The notes: generated from the letters alone by a model not told the origin. A stretch of DNA of 64,000 bases from Tilletia caries (GCA_032718865.1 JALUTQ010000003.1:92001-156000); one strand, 5' to 3'; shown: positions 1-11,173, counted from the stretch's first letter. Numbers and translations are program-made.

Positions 1-581
<581 letters not shown>

Positions 582-621
582 TCACTCCGACTGCTGGTTG
601 CTGCTCCCGTCTCCAGTCAGA

Positions 622-636
622 TACATACTGTATGTA
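622..636. promoter_or_regulatory. 15-bp palindrome in the PRP43/UPS1-like divergent promoter
   Basis: TACATAC-T-GTATGTA: two perfect 7-bp arms around one base, in the 207-bp gap between two divergent start codons. This position suits a dimeric factor site that could serve both genes. The palindrome is seen directly; the role is inference. Confidence 0.35.
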
Positions 637-770
637 CTCAGAAATTTTCTTTGCTGGCATGGGAAAAGGCTCCGAGGATGAGCTCGGCGCGGTCAAGGAT
701 GAGCTCGAGCTGGCTGATCTTGAGAGCGAGAGCACGAGCCACGCACTCAGAGTGTAGATAGACAGACAGC

Positions 771-1452
771 ATGCCACGCACATTCACCGCCGAACACGAC
801 TTCCCGTACCCCTGGGCGCAGACAGCACTGGCCATCTACCACAAGTATCCGAACCCACAGACAGCCCACGTCGTCAGTCTCGACGTGCTCTCCCAGCACT
901 ACGACCCCATCGCAAAGCAGCTCCGTCTCGAGCGCATCTTGGGCGTCAAGCAGGGCGCGCCCAAGTGGGCCATGCGCGCCCTTGGCGGCGACAACCTCAC
1001 CTACGTACGCGAGGTCATGGTCGTCGATCCCCTCCGCAAGCGCATCGAGATGACCAGCACGAAGTGAGTCGCCAGTCCTTACTCAACAATGCATTCATCA
1101 CTTGCTTCATTGCTCACGAGCCTATGCTGCCCTCGATCGAACTAGCATGAGCCTCAGCAAGTACCTCATGGTCAAGGAGTACATCACCTACGAACCCAGC
1201 ACGCTGGTCTCACCACCAACATCAACATCCATATCGCCATCACCAGAATCGAGCTCAGTATTACTACCAACACAGTCATCAGACAGCACAGCCTTCCGTC
1301 AGGTGGCCGCCATGTCGTCCGACTCCTTCCTGGGCGCCTCGGCCATCGAAGACTGGTCCTTCAGCCGGTTCGGGGACAACGCTGCGAAGGGCAGGAACGG
1401 TCTGATGTCGGTCCTTGAGAGACTATGGGGACCTCCTGCCGTTGCCGCGTGA
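771..1452 (+). CDS. PRELI/MSF1-domain mitochondrial lipid-transfer protein (Ups1-like)
   Basis: Exons 771..1063 and 1146..1452 (phase AA|C = Asn) give 199 aa. PRELI-domain proteins carry phosphatidic acid or phosphatidylserine across the mitochondrial intermembrane space as heterodimers with Mdm35. Seen here: a PRELI start (HDFPYPWAQTALAIYHKYPN, about residues 8-27), then the strand-rich block with RLERIL and a C-terminal helix pattern IEDWSFSRFGDNAAKGRNGL. Length matches the family (170-230 aa). A Ser/Thr/Pro-rich insertion of about 30 residues sits between the EYITYEP strand and the FRQ segment. Ups1 versus Ups2 cannot be decided by eye. The MIX23-like gene follows on the same strand. Confidence 0.88.
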
Positions 1453-1866
1453 ATGTGTCCAATCTCCCCCTCTTGCGCGAAAGGAGCGGCACAGGCGCGT
1501 ATGGCGTCAAGCGTCAAGGCTCGAGCAAGCAGGAAGTCGCCGGTACGGGCGTGGTCACGCTATTGACTTCTATGTTCGAATGCATACATCGCAGCTGAAC
1601 TTCGCCGGCCGACAGCAACACACCTATTGACAGCGGCCCGCAATCAAGGTAGAGCCGCGTCCACCAGCCACCTGCCTCGGCCGCACCTGTACTACTTGCC
1701 TCTCACCCGCGCGCATCAATCCACATTCTTGAGCATGGGCCACGGACCTGCTTACGTACACTCTACATAGAATCGGGGAGACCTTCCTCCTCCTCCTCCC
1801 GAAATGCATGCAGGTTGCTGACCATCCGAGCGACTTCCATCTCTGATTCCAGGAAAGGTAAAGAGG
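1453..1866. other. intergenic, 414 bp
   Basis: Between two co-oriented genes. I see no ORF with coherent splicing. It should hold the 3' UTR of the PRELI gene and the promoter of the MIX23-like gene. No TATA box or repeat stands out. Confidence 0.5.
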
Positions 1867-3138
1867 ATGAGCTGGTACTCGCCGCGCATGACAAGCGCGT
1901 CGCCGTCGTCGTCGGGCGTGGCACGAGGGAGCAGCAGCAGCCATGCGAGCGACGGGGCAGCTACAGCATCAGCGCCACCTCCGCAGACACCTTCCACCGT
2001 CCCAGACTTGCACCCGGCGCTCTGTCGCGACCTGATCCAGTTTCGTCGTGAGTAGCTTGGGTCCATGTCGGGAGAGTGCGCGTTCCCAAAAGCAGACGAA
2101 AAATCGCTGATCTCCTGGCTTCCCTCCCTTCCTTAACACAATCCCTGCTGACCCACTTCTTCAATTTCTGTGCTGATGCGCAACACCAGACTTCCTGGCC
2201 AAGTACCGCGCCCTAGACGACCGAATCACCTCCCTCCTGAACCGCACCCTCGCCACCTCCCGCGAATCAGGCCGGAACCAGCCCCCGTCCCTGCTCCTCC
2301 CGCTCCCGCTTTCCAACCCAGACTCCCCGCTCCTCCTGCACGCCAGGAATAATACACCCGCCCACTTCGCTGACGCGGGTGTCTCTACGTATGCACGTGC
2401 GGACCCGACGTCGTGCGCTACCCTCTGGGACCAGCTCGTCCGAGTATGGACCGGCCGGGAGGACAGCGTTCGATACTGTCTCGAGGTCACCCAGGCCCAA
2501 GCCGGTAACCGTCTAACCTACACTACCGGTCCAGCTTCCCCACCCGGAAGAGGAAGAGGAGCAGGGGAACCGGACGAGCTCGCGAGCTTGGACGCGGACA
2601 GGAGCCGGCCTTCTGACGTGAGTGCCGCGGAGGAAGGGGGCGGGAGGAGGGCCAGGAAGACGAAGGATCGGGATGCGGAGCGGGCGCCGGAGCGCTGGAG
2701 GGGGGATGAGGATGAGGACGCGTGGAGGGGTAAACGGGAGGTGGAGGAGGATGCCTTGGTGAGTTTTTCCTTCTCGCTTGAATCATGAGGGAACTCTTTT
2801 TGCCAGGACTCGTTTCGAGCTGATTTGTTCGTCCGTCTGCCTATCTGCCTTACCAGGCCCGACAACTGCACAACGAGCTCAGGATCGACCAAATTCTTCG
2901 TCGACGGTCAATAGAAGGTACGCCTCCCTCTCCCTTCTCCAGCTGTCCTGTCCAAGATTTGCTCAAAGGCTCCATTTCTGTTCTTCCCATCCTCCCCCCA
3001 GTCTTCCGATCAAGATGTCCAAGTTTCCACCCTCCCGACCCAAGCCAGACTCCCGTCGCTGACAAGGGAACATCACACACTCCATCTGATTCGCAACAGC
3101 TGCTACAACGAAGCTGGCAGTACTGGAACGAGAAGTGA
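1867..3138 (+). CDS. MIX23/CCDC58 (Cid2) family protein
   Basis: Exons 1867..2047, 2190..2758, 2857..2917 and 3002..3138; all phases agree. MIX23 proteins are small intermembrane-space proteins that support mitochondrial import; the fission-yeast relative is Cid2. Family marks seen: LCRDLIQFRHFLAKYRALDD at the end of exon 1 and start of exon 2, a TSCATLWDQL...RYC pair with 20 residues between the cysteines (the same spacing as in CCDC58), and a C-terminal ELRIDQILRRRSIEVFRSRC block. It is longer than the animal protein. There is a Ser-rich N-terminal extension, an inserted Pro/Leu-rich stretch, and an acidic/basic low-complexity linker (about residues 170-245) before the last helix. The ATG at 1888 is an alternative start. 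Confidence 0.82.
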
Positions 3139-3574
3139 TTCCAAGTCTTCGAAGATTGTTGCATGCACCTCGCAAGGGTCCCCCGCCAATCTCACAATAT
3201 CAACCGCTCATTTGTTCCCATCAACGGGACGCACCAGGAATCTCGCCGTGTCCCCAAAGGCAGAACGAGGAAGGAAGCAACTCCAGGAGATAGATAAATA
3301 GGTCGGGATGAAATACAAGTGCGAGGAACGAGGGGGACGAAGGTACGACAAAAGGGATGGGAGAAGGAAGAGCAACGAATAGGAACGAAGAGATGCGGGA
3401 CGATACTGCGAGGGTGTGATGGTACAATAGAGGTGGGAGCTAAGGAAAGGTATAAAGCGTAAGAACGAACCCGTGAACCGAAGAAGATCCCGTGACTGTC
3501 GCGTTTGAAGGAGGAAGACCGAAGCGTGTGAGAACTGGGGGGGACCCCGGGTCTCCCTTGTCGTCCCCGTGCAT
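3139..3574. other. intergenic; downstream flank of MC-A
   Basis: About 435 bp between two convergent genes. Read on the minus strand it is pyrimidine-rich. It contains the flank box at 3305..3321 that recurs near MC-B and MC-E. No coherent coding frame was found. Confidence 0.5.
3305..3321 (-). promoter_or_regulatory. conserved 3'-flank box of MC-A
   Basis: Minus-strand CACTTGTATTTCATCCC, about 255 nt after the MC-A stop and preceded by a C/T-rich tract. Near copies lie about 300 nt after MC-B (12185..12201) and 390 nt after MC-E (17178..17195). It contains TGTA, a motif often found near cleavage/polyadenylation sites. A 3'-end or RNA-stability role is inference. Confidence 0.45.
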
Positions 3575-3904
3575 TCACCAGTACTGAGCCGAATGCAGCA
3601 CCAAATCAACATCGCTACCCAACCCCAGTCTCGCAATACAGCCCTCCTCCTCCTCCTTCGCCGCCTTCTTCGCCGTCTGCGCCTTCTTCCTCTCCTCCTC
3701 CTCCCGTCTCGGCGCGTCGACGCGACAGGGGTAGCACGGATATCCGTTCGCGACGTCCTTGACCTTCAGGGTCGAAGAGCTCAAGGTCGTGCAGCAGCTG
3801 AGGTTGCCGTGTTTGATTGTCGGGCAGGCTTCGACTGTGAAGGTGTGGGTCATGAAGTCGTTGCAGATGGGGCAGTGGAGGGACTGGGCGTGGCCTGTGC
3901 ACAT
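3575..3904 (-). CDS. small Cys-rich protein MC-A (tandem family)
   Basis: 109 aa, single exon. I cannot assign a known function. Cysteine pattern: C2-x8-C11-x2-C14-x12-C27-x9-C37C38-x18-C57-x2-C60. The two CxxC pairs suggest zinc binding (inference). After C60 comes RVDAPRREEEE, a Lys/Ala/Glu-rich segment, and the tail SDVDLVLHSAQYW at the stop. The start was set at the Met-Cys shared by all five family members, although the frame stays open to 4126. There is no signal peptide or membrane segment, so a cytoplasmic or nuclear protein is likely. MC-B is the closest relative: CPTIK, the CC pair, YxCRVDAPRRE and LHSAQYW are shared, and the DNA around the stop is nearly identical, pointing to recent duplication. 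Confidence 0.72.
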   Translation of the reverse strand: MCTGHAQSLHCPICNDFMTHTFTVEACPTIKHGNLSCCTTLSSSTLKVKDVANGYPCYPCRVDAPRREEEERKKAQTAKKAAKEEEEGCIARLGLGSDVDLVLHSAQYW

Positions 3905-4615
3905 TTCTTTCCTTCTTCGAGGGTTTGGACGCGTTGAAGGCTTGAAGTGTTTGAGAGTTGAGGCTTGGGCGATGCGGGTTGATTTCGGCCGAGGGAGGAC
4001 GGGGGTCCTTTGGAGCGATTCGTTGCAGATGGGTCGCAGGGACGTATACTCGTGTGTATGTGGTAAGCTTGAGGGGCTCGTCGCTTGTAATTTCGTGCCT
4101 CTTGTCTTCTTCCGCTGTGGCCCCACGCAGGGCAGATTCGACCGGCCAGACGTGGGTTCTCGACTTGTAGATGGGAGCGAAGTTGAAGGAGAGGACCTAC
4201 GCCTGGAACTCCACCCCGCGCGAGATCCTGCCTGTTATATACTCTCCCGCTCTTTGCTGACGCGTCCCGCACTCCGCACTGCAGTTTGCGCAGCATGCCC
4301 GACTTCCGCTAGCCTTTCCCTTCCCGTCCTGCGAGGGGCAAAAGGTTTGGATCATGCGCGCGCGGGAGGCGGAGTGCAGAACCTGTGTTCGAAATGCATG
4401 CTGGGTCGCTTGCCAAGCATGATCCAGTCATCAGCGCATCAGCAGTCGCATCGTCTGGAGTTCCTTATCCGTATCGCTATTCGCTGCACGCCGTCACAGT
4501 TACTCGACCTGCTCGTACCATCACTGCATGACTGCGATGCGCGAGATGCGCGAGGGCGAGGAGGGGATGTGCTCGCAATGGAATGCAAAGGAGTCAGGAT
4601 GATGTGTTATGTCAA
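3905..4615. other. intergenic between divergent MC-A and an orphan gene; TATA-like box
   Basis: About 710 bp. On the minus strand TATATAAC at 4235..4241 lies about 330 nt upstream of the MC-A start codon and is the best candidate core promoter for MC-A. The open frame upstream of MC-A (to 4126) has no family similarity and is probably 5' UTR. Confidence 0.4.
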
Positions 4616-5698
4616 ATGTCAGTCACAAATTTTGAGTGAGGACCCCGGACTGAGTCCACCAGCCAGGACTCAGCCAATACGGACTGACTTTCCTTGATAA
4701 CCACTTCACAAGAACTCCACACGCTGAGAATCCCGATTATCAAACCAAAGCTGCTCAAGGTGAGCACAGGCCTGCTACGGTTGTATGCCATTACAACTGA
4801 CTGAATACAGCCCACCTTGTGTATCCCCAGCCCGCCTATTCCCCTGGCCCTCGCCTCAACCTCGACGTCTCTGCTCTTTCCTTGTCCAAGTGAGTTTGCT
4901 CGTGCCTCGTATGCAAAGAAAGGGCATCTGCGTTGACGCTCACTCTTACACCCTCCCACAGTCACCCGTCCTTCCGTCCTCCAGGCCTCAGTGTTCTCGT
5001 TCCTGGCGACACGCGCACGGCGGCCGGCGCAGACGACGGACTACGGCAGATCTCGTCCTCTGAGCCAAGTGAGCTACTACCCTGCCCATTCTCCCCCTTG
5101 CGCATCATGCATCAGCAGCGCGTAAGGACATGTAACTGACGGATGATATTGACTTCACAGAATCATTCTCAGGCTGCGTCAGGCGTCTCCTTTTGGCTAT
5201 CCACGACTGTGGTCTGTGAGTGCGCCAGACAACGTCTGATGCGCGCGCGGCGGTGTACGGTCAACTGTTACTGACATTCCTTTCCTGCTGCTGCCTTCCT
5301 ATCACCGCTCCATTCTCTCTCTCTCTTTTGCAGAACATGTTCCATCACTCAAAACTCAGGAGCCGTGTCTTTCCGCTTTCCGGCGCATGCACATGGCGGT
5401 GAGTCAACCATTCTCAGCGTGCACGGTGCTCGGCTACCGTAGTCCGTACTGACCTACTTTGTCGTCCTTTCTATAGAAGGAGCTCGCTGCTGTTGTGGCT
5501 TTTCGGGGAAGAAAGGGAGGTCAGGAGGAGGTTGTCGTTCGTGAGTCTCTCCCTCCGTCATGAACGTCTCGCTCAGCCAGGACATCCGTCTCAACCAATC
5601 TTGCACCCATCTCTATTCTCTGCAGGCACAGGATTCTTATTATCGCACAAATCGTGCACCAACGGAGCGAGTCGGAGTGGAAGGGAGTGTGTTCGTAG
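4616..5698 (+). CDS. intron-rich orphan gene, predicted 182 aa
   Basis: Eight short exons are predicted: 4616..4635, 4674..4759, 4811..4889, 4962..5068, 5161..5215, 5334..5398, 5477..5540, 5626..5698. Every donor is GTGAGN and every acceptor AG. Phases agree across all seven introns and the sum is 549 nt (183 codons with stop), which is hard to get by chance. I do not recognise the protein. It has an N-terminal half with DNHFTRTPHAENPDYQTKAA and HLVYPQPAYSPGPRLNLDVS, then a Cys/Gly/Lys-rich stretch (ARCCCGFSGKKGRSGGGC) and an ILIIAQIVHQ helix-like end. The first exon is the weakest part, because the first intron is only 38 nt and the true start may lie elsewhere. Confidence 0.5.
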
Positions 5699-6739
5699 GC
5701 TGGATAGGCACATGTACAGGTACACGAGTCACGACTTGCAATGCAGATGATTTCACAATCAACCATGCATTGGACAGCGGATACAAGTAGAATGACAGGA
5801 CAATGGATACAAGTAGGAAAGAGTAGTGAGATGGGAGAATACAGTAGATTCCTGACCTGGGTGCGTACCTTACCAGAGTGTTCCCCTAACTTTTTCGCCT
5901 TGTTGAATAACAGGTCGCTGGGGGCTGGGAGTGGGATTTAAATACAGACTTAGTCAACAAAGTTAAGTAGCAGCAACTTACGCCTTGGAACCATAGTGAC
6001 CTGGCTGTCGGCTGAAGCCCAGAGGCCAGGGTGTCCCTCAGACTCGATGTGGACCTCAGACCCTTATGACCTGGTAGAGATGTGCGAAGACGTGACTGGG
6101 GGCGTCCTCTCCCGCTCCCCTTTTCGCGAATCTTTTTGTATCAGAAAGGTCACCAAATCTCAGCCCAGCACGGCTACGCAGAAGCTCAAGGTAGCTTCGC
6201 TACCCTTCGTCTGCTTCGCCATGCGGCTGCGACTTGCGATCGTAGCTACGAGCATCTATATCATTGTCCATGTAACATTTTTGAATGTTGATCAAACTTG
6301 CGTGAAAAAGGGATTGAGGAACTTCACACACGTAATCATCCCGCACGGCTGTATCTACCAAGGAAGCAGAAAGCAAAGAATGATATGTCATATGATGGCT
6401 TCGCGCAGAGAGAGACAATTGACAAACAAGACGGAGAATAGCTGCGAGCGCAATGAAGATAAGATTAAAAGACTGAGGAGAAAAAAGCGTGAGGCTAATG
6501 CAGAAGGAGAGGTTAGGGGATAGGAAACATAAGCGGCCGGGGAAGCAGACGGAAGGGACGTAGAAGACGGGTGAAGGCTGAGACCGGAGACGAATGGGCA
6601 AAGGAATGCCAACAGAGCTTGATGCGAAGGTAAGGGAATATAGAAGAGGCAAGAGCACAGCAGAAAGAAAGTCAGATCAGGTCAGGTCAGGTCAGGTCAG
6701 CCGTCAGGTCAGGTCAGGTCCAGTGTTGAACATACTATT
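5699..6739. other. no gene recognised; contains repeats
   Basis: The longest open frame (5996..6523, plus) has no domain or codon regularity that I trust. The stretch contains the 13-mer TTCCCCTAACTTT at 5881..5893, whose inverted copy is at 7813..7825, and a TCAGG pentamer tract at 6671..6720. It is probably decayed accessory DNA. Confidence 0.45.
6671..6720. repeat. TCAGG/GGTCA pentanucleotide tandem repeat
   Basis: Two blocks of the pentamer, four to five copies and then three, separated by CAGCCG, about 20 bp before the 3' end of the malate dehydrogenase relic. Confidence 0.8.
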
Positions 6740-7143
6740 GGAGTATGGAACCCTGGGCGACTTGAGAGAGGAGAAGCACAATGGTGACGCCGAAGGTGGC
6801 CACCGACGACGGACACATTGACCTCGGCGGGCTTGACGTTGGCAATGTCGAAGTGGAAGGTGGAGGCGCGTGTGATGTCAAAGGTGGTGACCCGTGACAC
6901 AGAACAGACTGTACGAAGATATGCAGTGATGAGCACCATTTTTAACTCATGAAGCGTCAAAGCCGTTAGAAGAAGGAGAGGGGGGGTCGGGGGAAAACCC
7001 ACCGCTTGGGGTCGTAAAGACTTGAAGACCTCGGCGACGATGGGCACGGTGGAGTTGACGGGGTTGGAGATGACGAGGTGGTGTGCTTTGGGAGCAACCT
7101 TGGCAGCGGCTTTGTCGAGGGAGAGAGCTGTCCGATGGGGCAT
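6740..7143 (-). pseudogene. malate dehydrogenase fragment, frameshifted
   Basis: NAD-dependent malate dehydrogenase is easily read in pieces: AAAKVAPKAHHLVISNPVNS-TVPIVAEVFK, then YDPKR in another frame, then VTTFDITRASTF and IANVKPAEVNVSVVGGH, then GVTIVLLLSQ in a third frame. Breaks seen: a few codons lost with a frameshift after EVFK (near 7018), one extra base after GGH (near 6793), a degraded intron between YDPKR and VTTFD (about 6893-7002, donor GTGGGT, no clean acceptor), and no N-terminal NAD-binding part or C-terminal half. Because an intron remnant remains, it came from genomic DNA rather than a retrocopied mRNA. The order and intervals match mitochondrial-type MDH. It is non-functional as it stands. 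Confidence 0.85.
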
Positions 7144-7843
7144 GGTGAGTGAGGAAAGTCAGTCTACTCATCTTGACGACGTCGACCGGATTCATAAGAG
7201 CAGAGAGCTGAAAAACGAATGGGTGAGTAAGGACCTAACCCGGAGCACCTGATGCAGATGCGCGTATAAACACGAGGCTCACCTTGGATGACAATTCGGG
7301 AGTGCTGACTGCTGGGCCGGACTCAGAATGGGAACAAAGCAGAGACTGGTATGGTTAAGTGATATCAGCCATCAGGTTAAGCAAGAAAAAGCAAAACAGC
7401 GGTGAGCATCATTAACTTGAACCTTGGTGAGCAGAGAGCGGTTAAAAAGAAATCGAGGGGGATTGTTCAATTCGCATGATGCTTGTCGGGCTTCGATGGA
7501 AGCGTGAAGAAAGGCTGGCGGTGTTGGTTGTCGTCTGTCGAGTGTCGAAATGAACTGATTACGTATGCAAGATTTCTGCACTCTGTGCTTATGTAAGGAA
7601 AACCAAACTTTGGCTCAAGGACAGATCAGTCAATTCTGATGCTACAACCACGAAACCTGTGCCAGAAGTTGCAGGACTAGATTTGGTCAAGGGTCTACTG
7701 ATTCAGAATGGTGTGTTGTGTTGGTAGTTGCGAAGAAAAGTCCCAAACTACGAGCCTGAATGGCAAAAAGCTTACGGCCGTAAGGCGGGAGCCGCCCTAT
7801 AACCCCTTAACTAAAGTTAGGGGAAAAGAGAAGAGCGATTCGA
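7144..7843. other. no gene recognised between MDH relic and Crypton-like element
   Basis: About 700 bp with no coherent frame. The small minus-strand ORF at 7372..7581 has no recognisable feature. The right end holds the inverted-repeat copy at 7813..7825. Confidence 0.45.
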
Positions 7844-10800
7844 CTATACAGCGTTAAGAGACAGATCAAGATACGTCGGCTCCTTGCCCTGTCGTATATG
7901 ATCCGACAACTTTGCCAATGACTTGTTCGGGAGCTGATTCCTAGCATGCTCCAGCATAACCAATGCCACCCTCTCCGACACCTTCTTCTCGATGGCGAGG
8001 TCCTTTATTTTGCTGATTATGCGCATTCGACGCTCGTAGTGCTTGCGGTCCTTCTCGGATGATCGCCAAGCCGCGCCCCACTCCTCGTCCATTCTTTCCA
8101 CCGACAACATTCCCTTCAGACCATCCTTGTACTCCCGCCAGAGCTCAGCGCAAGAGCTGATTCCTCTGTCCTGCTCCATGGCCGGCATGACCTTGTTGGC
8201 GACGAGAGAGGGAGACGAAGAGGATGTGGCCGAGAGGCCGTGAAGTCTAGAGCGCTGACCGATACGTGAAACTGCGGAGGTGGTTGCTGCTGCTGATGCT
8301 GCTGAGATCAAAGACGAGGGTGATGTCACAGAAGAGGACGAAGGGCCAGCAAGAGAAGAGGCTGAGAGACAAGTGACAAGTGATGGAGAAAGGCAAGGAC
8401 AGATCAATCACCTAGTGAGTAGGATCAACGCACAGGGCCAGCACTACTCACGAGATGAAAGAGACGAGCCACCATTTGCAGCAAGAAGGAACCCCAGAAT
8501 ACCACGCAAGGTTGCGTGCAGCTCGTTTGTCTGCTGCTGTTGCTGCTCTCTCATCCCGTGCAGCAGCTCGACCACCATTTCAAGGTCGCGTTCAACGTCC
8601 TCCCGCAGCTCCTTGAGACCTTCATCGACGTGCTGCTGCGTGGCCGAAGAGTGTGCCTGGATCTGCTCGGCGAGCAAAGGCAGAACCGCGCGCAGCTGGT
8701 CGTCGCCCGATGTGTCAGGCTTCTCGAGTGTCCTGAGGAGCTCGTTCTCGTAGCTGATGAATGCGTCGGAGTGGAACATGGCATGGCTCCAGAGATAGAG
8801 CTGCGGAAACTCTTTCTTCAGCAGCACAGCATCCTGCAGCAGGACGGGACGAAGGCGAATGAGGAGGCGCACGAAAGCACGCGATGCGATGTTGATTTCG
8901 ACCGGTGAACCATCCGCAGCCTGTCTGCTAGCGATGGCAGTATCCCTGAACAGCACAAAACGAATGGAAGGATTCACATCAGTTAGGAGCAGAGAAGAGA
9001 GAGAGGCAGAGAGTGCAAGAGAACGAAGGGAGAGAAGAACGGGAACGGAAAGAGAAGGGAAGAGCGACCGACCCGACCGAGCAGATGGATGGATGGATGG
9101 ATGGATGCAACTACGCCCGCGCAGCCGCCACAACTTGACCACAACCAACCCTGGCTGCGCAACCGCAGTCACGCGCGCACTGTCCAGAGAGGAGAGCAGC
9201 ACCTGGGCGGGCAGCAGGGCAAGGCAAGTGCAAGCGGAGGGCAGGCGAGCGAAGAAGGGGAGCAGAGCAGCTGGGAGGAGAAAGAAGCCAGAGGTAGGGA
9301 GAGGGGAAGGTGGGTGGATAGGGAGAGGAAGAGACAGCGGCAAGGAGAAAAGGGAGGAGAGAAGAAGAGGGAAGAAGAGGGGCTGGGAAGGGGTTCACAG
9401 AGACTACTCACCATGCATCAGCTTGAGGGAAGACGCGCTCAAGGAGCTCCTGAGGAGGGGGAACGTCGCGACGGAGGAAGTAAGACCCGCCGTCCGCATG
9501 GAACCCGGCATGAACGCGAAGCACCGCTCGCGGTAGGCGGGTCAAGTAGCACGTCTCCATTGTCGTCTGGTTCCACCGACCCGCTCTCCTGACCGAAGCC
9601 TCAGGCGCACCCTTAGCCTCAGCGAGTTGAGCGCCGGACTTTCGAGCTGCATGGGTTTTGGCGGTGGTCAAGACCCCGCACGCTTTGAACGCCGCGTCCA
9701 GCGCCTTGCCATGAGTCTCGTCGCCAATCGGGTCGGTGCTGCTCTTTGGAGCCTTGATCACCTTCATATCGTACCACAGAGATGATTGGCTCAAGTCGGG
9801 GAATGCTTCAGCGCTGTGATGGAATCTACAGCAATATAAGTCAATTGAACAATGGATGAGGCAGTCAGAGAGGATGGACAGAACGGAACAACGACGCGCC
9901 AGCACAAGAAAGCAGCAGACCTAGTAGGGTTCATACTCACCTCGAAAACAGGTAGAGAGCCAGTGCACCAACTGGACACAGCTGGACATCCCTGTTGCGC
10001 ATAAACGACCCGTACTCCACTCGACCTGCTTGATTCGTTTTTCCATTGGCCAGCAACAGTACCACGGCAAAGCAACTTGAGGGGGCCTTCCCCTTCCAGC
10101 TCGAGATGGTGAAGGTCGGCGAGCTCAAGTTTCCGCGCGTTGTCTCCTCGTAGAAGGGCGTAATGAGAGATAAGGAAAGCCAGTCGGTCTCGCAGCCCTA
10201 TCTCGCTGTTGCGCAAGAGGAAGTAGTTGCTGACATCCCCGAATTGAGTCTGACTGTATCCGTCATGTGCAGTCCCTGAAAAACAAAGGAAGAGAACCGT
10301 GATGAGCTCAAGGCGAAGAACATGGTGAAAGGAGGAAACAGACTGAGAGAGGAGGAAGATCAAACATCATCATCACTCACCAATGCCACGATCCACATAC
10401 TCGCGCTTCTTGCGATCCCGTTCCTCGAGCGTCCGAGTACCGAGCATCATCCGGACCGGACCAGGGCGTGGATGAGCGGCCGAGTTGACTCCGCGAGCTT
10501 GCTGCTGTGTGTAGAGATCAATGACGGCGGCGACGTATAGCTTCACGGTGCTATCCGAAAGCGTCTTCTTCACCACCACGCCATCCCCGCCGAGGGACTT
10601 CTTCTGTCGCTTTGGCGCACGATGAAGAACCCGCTCTTCCAGAAACAGATGCAACTTTGCAGAAGTAACTTGATACCTTGCAAACAGAGAGAAGATAAGG
10701 GACCACTGTCAGCTTGCGGGAAGAGATGACATGGCACCACTGACTGCCACCAATTGATCAAATACTCACTGTGTCATCGCCTCGAAACCTTTCTCTTCGC

Positions 10801-11173
10801 ACCACTTCCTCCACTCCTGCTGCTTTGGATTGTAGGTACGCGATGTGTTAGGGGGTCGCACATCAATTGCCCGTGTGACCGTCCGGAGCATCGACGCCTG
10901 CATGGACATCTCTAGCTCGGCCGGAGTGAGAGGCTTTGGAGCGATACCAGCCGCAGGAATCACAGCCACGGCGTTGCTAGTGCTCGCGGCTGTCATCACG
11001 GCCGAGGTATCTTTTTGCCTTGCGCTTGCTGCCTGCCATTGTTGTGTGACAAAGACGATAGAAACTGGAGATGGTCTGATGGGAGGTGAAGGCATCGTGT
11101 TCGCACTCTTTTTCTCTCTCTTTGTGTAAGCAGCCCGCTTCTGTTCAGCTACAATCGAAGTGTACAGTTTCAT
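7844..11173 (-). mobile_element. Crypton-like tyrosine recombinase gene (Ndc10-II core + GCR1_C), one-base frameshift
   Basis: Cryptons are DNA transposons using a tyrosine recombinase. Six exons: 11173..10770, 10676..10381, 10275..9941, 9825..9412, 8945..8452, 8361..7844. The recombinase core shows GLRDRLAFLISHYALLRGDN, ANGKTNQAGRVEYGSFMRNR, LCPVGALALYLFSR, KTHAARKSGAQLAEAKGAPE, and RRAGRWNQTTMETCYL with the likely nucleophile Tyr in CYLTRLPR. It is followed by a PPPQELLERVFPQADAW segment, a heptad-like region, and a C-terminal GCR1_C-type DNA-binding domain (ELWREYKDGLKGMLSVERMD, EEWGAAWR, YERRMRIISKI). Exon lengths sum to 2461, one more than a multiple of three. The extra base is at about 10074..10075, between LELEGEGPLK and CFAVVLLL; without it the length is 819 aa. 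The long intron 8946..9411 is purine-rich. No flanking ends were defined. Confidence 0.85.
9084..9107. repeat. ATGG tetranucleotide repeat
   Basis: About six units of ATGG in the long purine-rich intron of the Crypton-like gene. Confidence 0.8.

Larger units (their letters stand above)
5881..7825. repeat. 13-bp inverted repeats flanking the MDH pseudogene
   Basis: TTCCCCTAACTTT at 5881..5893 and its exact reverse complement at 7813..7825 enclose 1.9 kb with the malate dehydrogenase relic. Similarity does not extend beyond the 13 bp. The right copy is part of a local imperfect palindrome (CCCCTTAACT/AAGTTAGGGG) 19 bp from the end of the Crypton-like gene. The pair could be remnant terminal inverted repeats or a shared target motif. 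Confidence 0.35.

Noticed and set aside
5996..6523. 175-codon plus-strand ORF
   Set aside because: No domain, no codon regularity, overlaps another-frame ORF and sits in repeat-bearing relic DNA.
8859..9592. Plus-strand ORFs across the Crypton-like gene
   Set aside because: They cover a purine-rich intron and the antisense of exons 4-5; Glu/Arg/Lys low complexity.
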